From Agrococcus beijingensis (GTDB taxonomy: Bacteria > Actinomycetota > Actinomycetes > Actinomycetales > Microbacteriaceae): a stretch of DNA of 64,000 nucleotides. The stretch's first letter is position 1, and the number at the start of each line of letters is the position of its first letter. The stretch is from assembly GCF_030758955.1 (NCBI RefSeq), contig NZ_CP132360.1, positions 546,447-610,446 of the forward strand, in the 5' to 3' direction. Under the pieces are notes generated by a model. That model was not told where the DNA came from and ran no database searches. It worked only from the letters and a program-made list of their open reading frames with translations. The position numbers were made by a program, and so were the translations under genes. Positions 38,467 through 47,070 of the stretch are shown here, piece after piece.

Positions 38467-39293
38467 TGCGCCGCGGTCCCTACAAGTCGCGCAGCGAGCT
38501 CGCCGCCATGCGCGAGCCCGGCCGCATCACGGCGCTCGCGCTGCAGGCCGTCGAGGCCGCGGTCGCCCCGGGCGTCACGACCCTCGAGCTCGACGCGATC
38601 GCCGAGCGGGTGATCCGCGGCGAGGGCGCGGTGCCGAACTTCCAGCTCGAGCCCGACTACGACCACACGCTCTGCGTGAACGTCAACGACGTGGTCGTGC
38701 ACGGCGTCCCCGACGGCTACGCCCTGCAGCCCGGCGACCTCGTCACCATCGACTGCGGCGCGATGGTCGGCGGCTTCAACGGCGACGCGGCGATCTCGGT
38801 GGTCGTGCCCGGGGGAGACCCTGCGGTGGCGGATGCGCGGGCTCGCCTCAGCGAGGTGACGCACGACGCGCTCTGGGCCGGCATCGCGGCCCTCGCGTCG
38901 GCGAAGCAGCTGGGCGAGGTGGGCGCCGCGATCGAGGACCACATCGAGGCGCACAGCGACTACGGCATCTCCGAGGACTACATCGGCCACGGCATCGGCA
39001 AGCGCATGCACGAGGAGCCGCCGGTCTTCAACTACCGCACGCGCGTCGTCGGTCCGGCCGTGAAGCCGGGCCTGTGCGTCGCGATCGAGCCGATCATCCA
39101 CGCGCGCGGCACCGAGACGACCGTCGACGACGACGGCTGGACGGTGCGCAACGCCGACGGCGCCGACGCCTGCCAGTGGGAGCACTCCGTCGCCGTGCAC
39201 TCGGGCGGCATCTGGGTGCTGACGGCGCTCGACGGGGGAGCGGAGCGCCTGCGCGCGCTCGGCGTCGAGCCGACGCCGATCCCCGATCGCTGA
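38466..39293 (+). CDS. map: Type I methionine aminopeptidase
   Basis: 275-aa enzyme that removes the initiator Met from nascent proteins. Metal ligands and substrate His are present: NDVVVHGVPD, IDCGAMVGGFNGDA, GHGIGKRMHEEP, AIEPI and WEHSVAV. No N-terminal zinc-finger or SH3-binding extension. TGATG overlap with adk. In many relatives infA follows; here a 4.5-kb mannitol block intervenes. Confidence 0.97.
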   Translation: MRRGPYKSRSELAAMREPGRITALALQAVEAAVAPGVTTLELDAIAERVIRGEGAVPNFQLEPDYDHTLCVNVNDVVVHGVPDGYALQPGDLVTIDCGAMVGGFNGDAAISVVVPGGDPAVADARARLSEVTHDALWAGIAALASAKQLGEVGAAIEDHIEAHSDYGISEDYIGHGIGKRMHEEPPVFNYRTRVVGPAVKPGLCVAIEPIIHARGTETTVDDDGWTVRNADGADACQWEHSVAVHSGGIWVLTALDGGAERLRALGVEPTPIPDR

Positions 39294-39392
39294 CCCTGGC
39301 GAAGATTCCTCCGAAGACCTGAACGCGGCGGGCACGCCGGTGGTAGCGTGACTGCGATCCCGGCCCCCGGCCGGCGAACGCGAAGGAGCAGC

Positions 39393-39647
39393 ATGGCCGA
39401 GCGCACCGTCACCGTCGAGTCAGCACACGGGCTGCACGCACGCCCCGCCTCCCTGTTCGCGCAGGCCGCGGCCCGTGCGTCCGCTCCGGTCACCGTGGCC
39501 AAGGGCGAGAAGCAGGTCAACGCGGCCAGCATCCTCTCGGTCATCTCGCTCGGCGTGAGCAAGGGCGACACGGTGACCATCGCCTCCGACGACGAGGCGA
39601 TCCTCGACGAGCTCGAGCAGCTGCTCGCCACCGATCACGACGCCTGA
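39393..39647 (+). CDS. ptsH: Phosphocarrier protein HPr
   Basis: 84-aa HPr that relays phosphate from enzyme I to sugar-specific EII proteins. The active histidine is in SAHGLHARPAS; the regulatory-serine region reads KQVNAASILSVISLGVSKGD. ATG 39393 follows GAAGGAG. TAGCGT (39344-39349) is a candidate -10. It is first gene of a ptsH-mtlA-mtlF-mtlD operon; enzyme I is not in the window. Confidence 0.96.
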   Translation: MAERTVTVESAHGLHARPASLFAQAAARASAPVTVAKGEKQVNAASILSVISLGVSKGDTVTIASDDEAILDELEQLLATDHDA

Positions 39648-39672
39648 TCCCCTTCACAGCACGGAGTCGACG

Positions 39673-41250
39673 ATGACCACCACCGCACCCGCCGGGCAGA
39701 GGGGCGGTGCGCGAGTCGCCGTCCAGCGCTTCGGCACGTTCCTCTCCGGCATGATCATGCCGAACATCCCCGCGCTCATCGCCTGGGGCATCCTCACCGC
39801 CCTCTTCATCCCGGTCGGGCCGTTCCCCAACGAGAGCCTCGCGACCATCGTGGGCCCGACGATCCACTACCTGCTGCCGATCCTCATCGCCGGCACCGGT
39901 GGCCGCATGGTCTACGACACGCGCGGCGCCGTCGTCGGCGCGTTCGCCGTCATGGGCGCGATCGCCGGCTCCGACTGGCTCATCGACCAGTTCAACGCCG
40001 CGCAGCCCGAGGGCAGCGGCGACCTCGGCGACGTGCACATGTTCATCGGCGCGATGATCCTCGGACCGCTCTCGGCCTGGGTCATGAAGCAGCTCGACAA
40101 GCTGTGGGACGGCAAGGTCAAGGCCGGCTTCGAGATGCTCGTCAACATGTTCTCGGCGGGGATCGTCGCCTTCCTCATGGGCCTGGTCGGCTTCTACATC
40201 GTCGCCCCGGTCGTCAACTGGATCATGTCGGTCGTCGGAGGCGCGGTCGGCTGGCTGGTCGAGACGGGCCTGCTGCCGCTCGCCTCCGTGCTCATCGAGC
40301 CCGCGAAGGTCTTCTTCCTCAACAACGCCATCAACCACGGCGTGCTGACGCCGCTCGGCACCAGCGAGGTGGCCACCGAGGGCAGCTCGATCCTGTTCCT
40401 GCTCGAGGCGAACCCAGGTCCTGGCCTCGGCCTGCTGCTGGCCTTCTCGGTCTTCGGCGTCGGCGCCGCGCGCGCCACGGCACCCGGGGCCGCGATCATC
40501 CAGTTCCTGGGCGGCATCCACGAGGTCTACTTCCCCTACGCGCTGATGAAGCCCGCCCTCATCCTCGCGCTCGTGCTCGGCGGCGCCTCGGGCGTCGCCA
40601 CCAACATGCTCCTCGGCACGGGCCTCGCGGGGCCCGCGGCGCCCGGCAGCATCTTCGCCGTCGGCGCGCAGGCCCTGCTCGTCGGCGGCGGCAACCTCGC
40701 CGGCGTGATGCTCTCGGTCGTGATCGCCACCGCGGTGACGTTCGCGGTCGCCGCCGTGATCCTGCGGGCCAGCCGCAAGCGCGACCTCGCCCGCGCGGCT
40801 GACGGCGACGACGCGCTCGGCGCCGCCGTCGCGCAGACGCAGGCCAACAAGGGCAAGTCGTCCGAGGCGCTGTCGGGCCTCGCGGCCGCCGGCGCGGCGA
40901 GCGCGACCGCCACCGCGACCGACCGCGACATGCCCGCGAGCGCGAGCGCGCCCATCCACCGCATCGTCTTCGCCTGCGACGCCGGCATGGGCTCGAGCGC
41001 GATGGGTGCGAGCGTGCTGCGCAGCAAGTTCAAGAAGGCCGGCCTCGAGGGCGTCGACGTCAAGAACGTGGCGATCGCCAACCTCGACGGCGGCGAGGAC
41101 CTCGTCATCACCCACCAGGACCTCACCGCCCGCGCCCGGCAGCGCAACCCCGACGCGACGCACGTGTCGGTCGAGAACTTCATGAACAGCCCCAAGTACG
41201 ACGACGTCGTCAAGCTCGTCGGCGACGCGAACGCGAACGCGAACGAATAG
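39673..41250 (+). CDS. mtlA: Mannitol-specific PTS enzyme IICB
   Basis: 525-aa permease that imports mannitol and phosphorylates it to mannitol 1-phosphate. The N-terminal IIC domain (residues 1 to about 370) is hydrophobic with several TM helices and carries GGIHEVYFPYALMKP. A low-complexity Ala/Thr linker (about 395-430) leads to the IIB domain with the phosphocysteine in IVFACDAGMGSSAMGAS. The IIA domain is a separate gene (mtlF), unlike E. coli MtlA. 25 bases after ptsH, 7 bases before mtlF. Mannitol specificity is supported by mtlD next door. Confidence 0.95.
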   Translation: MTTTAPAGQRGGARVAVQRFGTFLSGMIMPNIPALIAWGILTALFIPVGPFPNESLATIVGPTIHYLLPILIAGTGGRMVYDTRGAVVGAFAVMGAIAGSDWLIDQFNAAQPEGSGDLGDVHMFIGAMILGPLSAWVMKQLDKLWDGKVKAGFEMLVNMFSAGIVAFLMGLVGFYIVAPVVNWIMSVVGGAVGWLVETGLLPLASVLIEPAKVFFLNNAINHGVLTPLGTSEVATEGSSILFLLEANPGPGLGLLLAFSVFGVGAARATAPGAAIIQFLGGIHEVYFPYALMKPALILALVLGGASGVATNMLLGTGLAGPAAPGSIFAVGAQALLVGGGNLAGVMLSVVIATAVTFAVAAVILRASRKRDLARAADGDDALGAAVAQTQANKGKSSEALSGLAAAGAASATATATDRDMPASASAPIHRIVFACDAGMGSSAMGASVLRSKFKKAGLEGVDVKNVAIANLDGGEDLVITHQDLTARARQRNPDATHVSVENFMNSPKYDDVVKLVGDANANANE

Positions 41251-41257
41251 GAGCACC

Positions 41258-41689
41258 ATGGCCGTCCTCTCCCTCGAGCAGATCACCACGAGCCCGCGCG
41301 CGACGACGAAGGAGGAGGCGATCAAGGAGGCCGCCGACATGCTCGTCGCCGCCGGTGCGGTGACGCCCGACTACGCCGACGCCATGCGGGAGCGCGAGGC
41401 GAGCGTCTCGACGTACATGGGCAACCTGCTGGCGATCCCGCACGGCACCAACGAGTCGAAGGAGTCGATCCTCGACTCCGGGCTGTCGGTCGCCCGCTAC
41501 GAGACGCCGCTCGACTGGGACGGCAACCCCGTGAAGTTCGTCATCGGCATCGCCGGCAAGGACGGCGGCCACCTCGAGATGCTGTCGAAGATCGCCGTCG
41601 TGTTCGCCGACGAGGACGAGGTTGCGAAGCTCGAGGCAGCGCCCGACGCGGCGGCGATCCTGCAGCTGCTCGGCGACGTCAACGAGTGA
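41258..41689 (+). CDS. mtlF: Mannitol-specific PTS enzyme IIA
   Basis: 143-aa IIA of the fructose-mannitol family, accepting phosphate from HPr. The phosphohistidine sits in GNLLAIPHGTNESKESI. RBS AGGAG before ATG 41258. The last base overlaps the mtlD ATG. Confidence 0.95.
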   Translation: MAVLSLEQITTSPRATTKEEAIKEAADMLVAAGAVTPDYADAMREREASVSTYMGNLLAIPHGTNESKESILDSGLSVARYETPLDWDGNPVKFVIGIAGKDGGHLEMLSKIAVVFADEDEVAKLEAAPDAAAILQLLGDVNE

Positions 41690-42813
41690 TGCGGGCCGTC
41701 CACTTCGGCGCCGGCAACATCGGCCGCGGCTTCGTCGGGCTGATCCTGCACCGCGCGGGCTACGAGGTGACGTTCGTCGACGTGAACCCCGAGCTGATCG
41801 GCATGCTGCGGACGGCGGATGCGTACCAGGTGCGGGAGGTGGGCCCGGAGGCCCGGATCCACACGGTGACGGGCTTCACCGGCATCGACTCGAGCGCCGA
41901 CCCCGAGGCCGCGGCACGCGCCGTGGCGGAGGCCGACGTCGTGACCTGCGCGGTCGGGCCGACGGTGCTGCGCTTCATCGCGCCCGTGATCCGGGCAGGG
42001 CTGGCGCTGCGCGAGGGCGCTCCGGTGACCGTGATGGCGTGCGAGAACGCGATCGGCGCGAGCGACACCCTGCGCGCGCACGTGCTCGAGGGCGCCGAGC
42101 AGCTCGCCGGCCGGGCGGTGTTCGCCAACACCGCCGTCGACCGCATCATCCCGCCGCAGGATCCGCACGGGCTCGACGTGGTGGTGGAGGACTTCTTCGA
42201 GTGGTCGATCGACCGCACCCCCTTCGGCGGCGACGAGCCGCCCATCGCCGACGCGCTCTTCGTCGACGACCTCGAGCCGTCGATCGAGCGCAAGCTGTTC
42301 ACGGTCAACACCGGTCACGCGACGACCGCCTATGCCGGCTGGGCGGCCGGCATCGGCACCATCGCCGAGGCGCTCGAGCAGCCCGAGATCCGCGCGGCGG
42401 TCGAGGCGGTGCTCGCCGACACCTCGGCGCTGCTGGTCGAGAAGCACGGCTTCGACCCCGGCGCGCACGCCGCCTACGTGGCCCGTGCGATCGCCCGGTT
42501 CGAGAACCCCGCGCTGCCCGACACCTGCGAGCGCATCGGGCGCCAGCCGCTGCGCAAGCTGTCGCGCCACGAGCGCTTCGTCGAGCCGGCGGCGCAGCTG
42601 GTCGAGCAGGGGAAGCCGGCGGATGCGCTGGTCGCGGCCTTCGGGACGGCGCTCGGCTTCGACGCGCCGGACGACGAGCAGGCGGTCGAGCTGCAGCGGC
42701 TGCTCGGATCGCTCGACGCCGAGGCCTTCGTCGCCCAGGTGACCGAGCTGCCGGCCGGGCACCCGCTGGTGCCGCAGCTGGTCGACGAGGTGCGGGCGGC
42801 GCAGCGGCGCTGA
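41689..42813 (+). CDS. mtlD: Mannitol-1-phosphate 5-dehydrogenase
   Basis: 374-aa NAD-dependent enzyme oxidising mannitol 1-phosphate to fructose 6-phosphate. The nucleotide-binding N-terminus MRAVHFGAGNIGRGFVGLIL is diagnostic, and the KLFTVNTGHATTAYAG segment with the catalytic-site region is intact. ATG 41689 overlaps the mtlF stop (TGATG); a GTG one codon before is less likely. Last gene of the mannitol operon. No MtlR-type regulator is nearby. Confidence 0.96.
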   Translation: MRAVHFGAGNIGRGFVGLILHRAGYEVTFVDVNPELIGMLRTADAYQVREVGPEARIHTVTGFTGIDSSADPEAAARAVAEADVVTCAVGPTVLRFIAPVIRAGLALREGAPVTVMACENAIGASDTLRAHVLEGAEQLAGRAVFANTAVDRIIPPQDPHGLDVVVEDFFEWSIDRTPFGGDEPPIADALFVDDLEPSIERKLFTVNTGHATTAYAGWAAGIGTIAEALEQPEIRAAVEAVLADTSALLVEKHGFDPGAHAAYVARAIARFENPALPDTCERIGRQPLRKLSRHERFVEPAAQLVEQGKPADALVAAFGTALGFDAPDDEQAVELQRLLGSLDAEAFVAQVTELPAGHPLVPQLVDEVRAAQRR

Positions 42814-42841
42814 GCACTCTCGGCGGAGTGCGTCAGAATGC

Positions 42842-43759
42842 ATGCGTGACGAGCGAGCAGAGGCCATGCTGACGCGCGGATCGCGCGAGCGGGGCCGCTC
42901 GAGCGCCAACCCGCGCCAGCGGCTGCTGCACGGCTGGGACTGGGCAGACCCCCGCATCGAGCTCGACGAGCTGGCGCCCGCCAGTCGCGTGCTGGTCTCG
43001 GCCGGCGCGGGAGAGATGGTGGCGGCGCTGGCCGCTGCGGGGCACACGGTCACGGCGATCGCCTCGAACCGGCAGCAGCTCGACTACGCCCGGCGCCGGC
43101 TCGCGGGCGGCGCGTTCGAGCCGGGCGCGGCCGAGCGGCTGTTCGACCTCGGCCGGGGCATGATCCGGGCGGCGAGCCCGGCGTGGAGCCGCCGCCGCAT
43201 GCGCCAGTTCCTCCAGGAGGGCGATCCGCTCAGGGCCGCCGAGCAGTGGAAGGCGCGGCTCGACAACCGCTCGCTCGCCTCGATGCTCAAGACGATGCTC
43301 GGTCCGGCCGGCATGCTGTCGGCGCTCATCCTCCGCGACTTCGCGACGCCGATCCCGCCGCACTTCGACGAGGCGATCCGCGGCCGCATCGCGCGGGCGC
43401 TGCGCAAGCACCCGCCGCGCGACAACCCCTTCGCCTGGCGCCTGCTGTTGGGGGAGGAGCTGCCCGGGCACCGCCTGCCCGCGGTGGAGCCGGCCGCGGT
43501 CGCGTGGGTCGACGTGCCGCTGCTCGAGCACCTGGAGCGCGTCGACCCGGGCACGTACGACGCGATCTCGATGTCGAACGTCACCGACGGCGCGGAGGAG
43601 CGGTGGGTGCGCGACCTGCGCAAGGCGGCCGGTCGCGCCGTCGTGCCGGGCGGCCCGGTCATCGCCCGCTCCTTCGCCACCACGATGGACGACGACGCGG
43701 CGAAGCGCGCCCGCCGCGACCGGTCGATGCTGTGGGGCTCGATCGTCGTCCGACGCTGA
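42842..43759 (+). CDS. DUF3419 / BtaA-like protein
   Basis: 305 aa. The SAM-binding-like segment ASRVLVSAGAGEMVAALAA with ITAIASN-type second strand, the ARRRLAGGAF helix and NPFAWRLLLGE resemble DUF3419 proteins related to BtaA (3-amino-3-carboxypropyl transferase making betaine-lipid head groups). The BtaB partner is not here, so betaine-lipid synthesis is only a possibility. The start is uncertain: ATG 42842 or ATG 42866. It stands alone between the mannitol operon and the infA promoter. Confidence 0.65.
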   Translation: MRDERAEAMLTRGSRERGRSSANPRQRLLHGWDWADPRIELDELAPASRVLVSAGAGEMVAALAAAGHTVTAIASNRQQLDYARRRLAGGAFEPGAAERLFDLGRGMIRAASPAWSRRRMRQFLQEGDPLRAAEQWKARLDNRSLASMLKTMLGPAGMLSALILRDFATPIPPHFDEAIRGRIARALRKHPPRDNPFAWRLLLGEELPGHRLPAVEPAAVAWVDVPLLEHLERVDPGTYDAISMSNVTDGAEERWVRDLRKAAGRAVVPGGPVIARSFATTMDDDAAKRARRDRSMLWGSIVVRR

Positions 43760-43784
43760 ACCGAGCGCTCCCGACACGCCCGGC

Positions 43785-43814
43785 TTGCACTTCACGCCGG
43801 AGTCCGCGTAGAGT
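43785..43814 (+). promoter_or_regulatory. infA promoter
   Basis: TTGCAC (43785-43790), 18 bases, TAGAGT (43809-43814): the same -35 and spacing as the S10-operon promoter. It heads the alpha operon. Confidence 0.75.
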
Positions 43815-43885
43815 TGACCGTTGGTGTCGTGCGCGCTCTGCGCACGTCACTCGCATGACCGGCAACCAGATTTGTAGAAGAGGAT

Positions 43886-44107
43886 ATGGCCAAGAAGGAC
43901 GGCGTCATCGAGATCGAAGGCTCGGTGATCGAGGCGCTTCCCAACGCGATGTTCCGCGTGGAGCTCTCGAACGGGCACATCGTGCTCGCACACATCTCAG
44001 GCAAGATGCGACAGAACTACATCCGCATCCTGCAGGAGGACCGGGTCATCGTGGAGCTCAGCCCCTACGACCTCAGCCGCGGCCGCATCGTCTACCGCTA
44101 CAAGTAA
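43886..44107 (+). CDS. infA: Translation initiation factor IF-1
   Basis: 73-aa OB-fold factor binding the 30S A site. [19 protein letters not shown] and [20 protein letters not shown] are canonical. RBS AGAGGA. First gene after its promoter. Confidence 0.98.
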   Translation: MAKKDGVIEIEGSVIEALPNAMFRVELSNGHIVLAHISGKMRQNYIRILQEDRVIVELSPYDLSRGRIVYRYK

Positions 44108-44174
44108 CCACTGGCTGCTGGACAAGGAACGGCCGCGCATTCGCGCGTGCACGAGGCCAGCGAGGAAGAAGAAC

Positions 44175-44288
44175 ATGAAGGTCAACCCCAGCGTCAAGAG
44201 GATCTGCGACAAGTGCAAGGTGATCCGCCGGCACGGTCGCGTCATGGTCATCTGCGAGAACCCGCGTCACAAGCAGCGCCAGGGCTGA
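44175..44288 (+). CDS. rpmJ: Large ribosomal subunit protein bL36
   Basis: 37-aa L36, complete though very short: [17 protein letters not shown], then [11 protein letters not shown]. The zinc ligands Cys11, Cys14, Cys27 and His32 are all present, so this is the zinc-binding C+ form. RBS GAGGAAGAAG upstream. A 145-base spacer follows before rpsM. Confidence 0.96.
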   Translation: MKVNPSVKRICDKCKVIRRHGRVMVICENPRHKQRQG

Positions 44289-44433
44289 ACGCCCTGGCGG
44301 CTCTCTGAGCGGCAAGCACAACTGAAGACAACCCTGCAGCGGTAAGAGCTCTCTCACGAGGGCGACACCTTGGGGAGAGGCCCAGGCACCTCCGCTGCTC
44401 CATACCTCTCAACACTCCTGAAGGAGACACACG

Positions 44434-44811
44434 ATGGCACGCATCGCAGGTGTCGACATCCCGCGCGAGAAGCGCGTGGAGATCGCACTGACGTACATCT
44501 TCGGCGTCGGCCGCACCCGGTCGATCGCAACGCTCGAGGCCACTGGCATCGACCGCAACGTCCGCGTCAAGGACCTCACCGACGAGCAGCTGGTCGCGCT
44601 CCGCGATCACATCGAGGGCGAGTTCAAGGTGGAGGGCGACCTCCGCCGCGAGGTGGCCGCAGACATCCGCCGCAAGGTCGAGATCGGCTCGTACGAGGGC
44701 ATCCGCCACCGCCGCGGCCTCCCCGTCCGCGGCCAGCGCACCAAGACGAACGCGCGCACCCGCAAGGGCAAGAAGCAGACCGTCGCCGGCAAGAAGAAGG
44801 CCGGCCGCTAG
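44434..44811 (+). CDS. rpsM: Small ribosomal subunit protein uS13
   Basis: 125-aa S13 of the 30S head, contacting P-site t[23 protein letters not shown] and [20 protein letters not shown] are standard. RBS GAAGGAGA. The long spacer before it may hold an independent control element, but none is recognisable. Confidence 0.98.
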   Translation: MARIAGVDIPREKRVEIALTYIFGVGRTRSIATLEATGIDRNVRVKDLTDEQLVALRDHIEGEFKVEGDLRREVAADIRRKVEIGSYEGIRHRRGLPVRGQRTKTNARTRKGKKQTVAGKKKAGR

Positions 44812-44832
44812 GCCGTGTGGAGGTAGAGGAAC

Positions 44833-45231
44833 ATGGCAGCTCCCAAGTCCGCGGTTCGCAAGCCGCGCAAGAAGGACAAGAAGAACATCGCAGTGGGCCA
44901 GGCCCACATCAAGTCGACGTTCAACAACACGATCGTCTCGATCACCGACATCACCGGCGCCGTCATCACGCAGGCCTCCGGCGGCGCGGTGGGCATGAAG
45001 GGCTCGCGCAAGTCGACGCCCTACGCCGCGCAGCTCGCTGCCGAGTCGGCCGCGCGCCAGGCGCAGGACCACGGCATGAAGAAGGTCGACGTCTTCGTCA
45101 AGGGCGCAGGCTCCGGTCGTGAGACGGCGATCCGCTCGCTCCAGGCCGCCGGCCTGGAGATCGGTGCGATCCACGACGTGACGCCGCAGGCGCACAACGG
45201 CGTTCGTCCGCCGAAGCCCCGCCGCAACTAG
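44833..45231 (+). CDS. rpsK: Small ribosomal subunit protein uS11
   Basis: 132-aa S11 of the platform. [19 protein letters not shown] and [12 protein letters not shown] end are conserved. A perfect 13-pair hairpin (45239-45269) follows. The rpsD gene, found after rpsK in many bacteria, is absent. Confidence 0.98.
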   Translation: MAAPKSAVRKPRKKDKKNIAVGQAHIKSTFNNTIVSITDITGAVITQASGGAVGMKGSRKSTPYAAQLAAESAARQAQDHGMKKVDVFVKGAGSGRETAIRSLQAAGLEIGAIHDVTPQAHNGVRPPKPRRN

Positions 45232-45238
45232 TCGCTCC

Positions 45239-45269
45239 TGCCGGGCAGGCGGTCCACGCCTGCCCGGCA
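45239..45269 (+). terminator. Strong hairpin between rpsK and rpoA
   Basis: Perfect 13-pair stem (45239-45251 with 45257-45269) and a GTCCA loop seven bases after the rpsK stop. It sits where rpsD would lie in other orders. Confidence 0.75.
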
Positions 45270-45287
45270 TTCCGCCGTCACTGAACA

Positions 45288-45311
45288 CGCGAGTCATATA
45301 GCGGACTCGCG
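45288..45311. promoter_or_regulatory. Inverted repeat upstream of rpoA
   Basis: CGCGAGTC (45288-45295) and GACTCGCG (45304-45311) flank the AT-rich ATATAGCG, 18 bases before the rpoA start. The AT-rich loop could include a -10 (CATATA), so this may be an rpoA promoter-operator or a leader hairpin. Confidence 0.45.
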
Positions 45312-45329
45312 ACCGAAAGGAACCGACAC

Positions 45330-46319
45330 GTGCTGATCGCCCAGCGCCCCACTGTCACCGAGGAGACCATCGCCGAGCACCGCTCGCGGTTCACCATCGA
45401 GCCGCTCGAGCCGGGCTTCGGCTACACCCTCGGCAACTCCCTCCGCCGCACCCTCCTGTCGTCGATCCCCGGCGCCGCTGTCACGAGCATCCGTCTCGAC
45501 GGCGTGCTGCACGAGTTCTCGACGATCTCGGGTGTCAAGGAGGACGTCACCGAGATGATCCTCAACATCAAGCGACTCGTGGTCTCCTCCGAGCACGACG
45601 AGCCCGTCGTCGCCTACCTCTCGCGCCAGGGCGCGGGCACGGTGACGGCTGCCGACATCACGGCGCCCGCCGGTGTCGAGATCCACAACCCCGAGCTCGT
45701 GCTCGCGACGCTGAACGACTCGGCGAAGCTGCAGCTCGAGCTGACGATCGAGCGTGGCCGCGGCTACGTCTCGGCCGCGCAGAACCGCGACGAGTTCGCC
45801 GAGGCCGGGGTCATCCCGATCGACTCGATCTACTCGCCCGTGCTCAAGGTCACCTACCGCGTCGAGGCGACGCGTGCCGGTGAGCGCACCGACTTCGACT
45901 CGCTCGTCGTCGACGTGGAGTCGAAGCCGGCGATCACGCCGCGCGACGCGATCGCGTCGGCCGGCCGCACGCTGGTCGAGCTGTTCGGCCTGACGCGCGA
46001 CCTGAACGCCGAGGCCGAGGGCATCGAGATCGGCCAGGCTCCCGCCGAGGCCATCGGCTCGGGCGAGCTCGCCACGCCGATCGAGGAGCTCGACCTGTCG
46101 GTCCGCTCGTACAACTGCCTCAAGCGCGAGGGCATCAACACGGTGTCCGAGCTCGTGGCGCTCAGCGAGACGCAGCTGATGAACATCCGCAACTTCGGCC
46201 AGAAGTCGGTCGACGAGGTGAAGGACAAGCTCGTCGAGCTCGGCCTCTCGCTCAAGGACGCGGTGCCCGGCTTCGACGGTGCGCACTTCTACAACGGTTA
46301 CGACGAGGACGCTCGCTGA
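45330..46319 (+). CDS. rpoA: RNA polymerase subunit alpha
   Basis: 329-aa alpha subunit. The N-terminal assembly domain ([21 protein letters not shown]) and C-terminal DNA- and activator-binding domain ([20 protein letters not shown], ...[10 protein letters not shown]) are complete. GTG start after GAAAGGA. Together with rplQ it forms the end of the alpha operon. Confidence 0.98.
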   Translation: MLIAQRPTVTEETIAEHRSRFTIEPLEPGFGYTLGNSLRRTLLSSIPGAAVTSIRLDGVLHEFSTISGVKEDVTEMILNIKRLVVSSEHDEPVVAYLSRQGAGTVTAADITAPAGVEIHNPELVLATLNDSAKLQLELTIERGRGYVSAAQNRDEFAEAGVIPIDSIYSPVLKVTYRVEATRAGERTDFDSLVVDVESKPAITPRDAIASAGRTLVELFGLTRDLNAEAEGIEIGQAPAEAIGSGELATPIEELDLSVRSYNCLKREGINTVSELVALSETQLMNIRNFGQKSVDEVKDKLVELGLSLKDAVPGFDGAHFYNGYDEDAR

Positions 46320-46355
46320 ACGCGGGCCGACTGAAGATCTAGAGGGATACGAATC

Positions 46356-46991
46356 ATGCCCCAGCCCACCAAGGGTCCCCGCCTCGGAGGCGGTCCTGCG
46401 CACGAGCGCCTGCTGCTCGCGAACCTCGCGGCCGCGCTGTTCACGCACAAGTCGATCAAGACGACCGAGACGAAGGCCAAGCGCCTCCGTCCGATCGCCG
46501 AGCGCCTCATCACGTTCGCGAAGCGCGGCGACCTGCACGCGCGCCGTCGCGTGCTCGCCGTGATCGGTGACAAGGGCGTCGTGCACGAGCTCTTCACCGA
46601 GATCGCTCCGCTGGTCGCCGAGCGCGAGGGCGGCTACACCCGCATCACGAAGCTCGGCTACCGCAAGGGCGACAACGCGCCCATGGCGCAGATCGAGCTC
46701 GTGCTCGAGCCCGTGCAGAAGAAGCCGTCGAAGTCGAAGGCCGCCGCTGCCGCATCGTCGGCTGCCGCCGACCAGGAGGCCGCTGAGGCGAAGGCCGAGG
46801 AGGCCAAGGCTGACGAGGCCGAGGCAGCCGAGACGCAGGTCGAGTCGACCGAGGCCGAGCAGGCCGAGGTCGCCGCTGACGAGGCGTCGGCCGAGGCCGC
46901 GAACGCCGAGGCCGTCGAGGCACAGGACGTGGCGCAGGACGCCGCGACCGGCGCCGCCTCGAAGGAGAACACGCAGCGCGACGGCAAGTAG
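46356..46991 (+). CDS. rplQ: Large ribosomal subunit protein bL17 with long tail
   Basis: 211 aa, against about 120 for E. coli L17. The core ends near residue 125 ([20 protein letters not shown]). The last 80 residues are an Ala/Glu/Asp/Lys low-complexity tail ([20 protein letters not shown]), probably disordered. A perfect 16-pair terminator follows. Confidence 0.97.
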   Translation: MPQPTKGPRLGGGPAHERLLLANLAAALFTHKSIKTTETKAKRLRPIAERLITFAKRGDLHARRRVLAVIGDKGVVHELFTEIAPLVAEREGGYTRITKLGYRKGDNAPMAQIELVLEPVQKKPSKSKAAAAASSAAADQEAAEAKAEEAKADEAEAAETQVESTEAEQAEVAADEASAEAANAEAVEAQDVAQDAATGAASKENTQRDGK

Positions 46992-47002
46992 TCGAGCAGG
47001 CG

Positions 47003-47039
47003 AGAAGAGGGGCACCGCAGCGCGCGGTGCCCCTCTTCT
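47003..47039. terminator. Bidirectional terminator of alpha operon and GH15 gene
   Basis: Perfect 16-pair stem (47003-47018 with 47024-47039), AGCGC loop, with A-rich left and T-rich right edges (AGAAGAG/CTCTTCT). It lies between the convergent rplQ and GH15 genes. Confidence 0.85.
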
Positions 47040-47070
47040 GCATGGGTGCCGCGCTGCGGCGACGTCGCGC

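Noticed and set aside
44289..44433. tRNA or small protein gene in the rpmJ-rpsM spacer
   Set aside because: No cloverleaf or T-loop sequence and no frame with a start and RBS of useful length.
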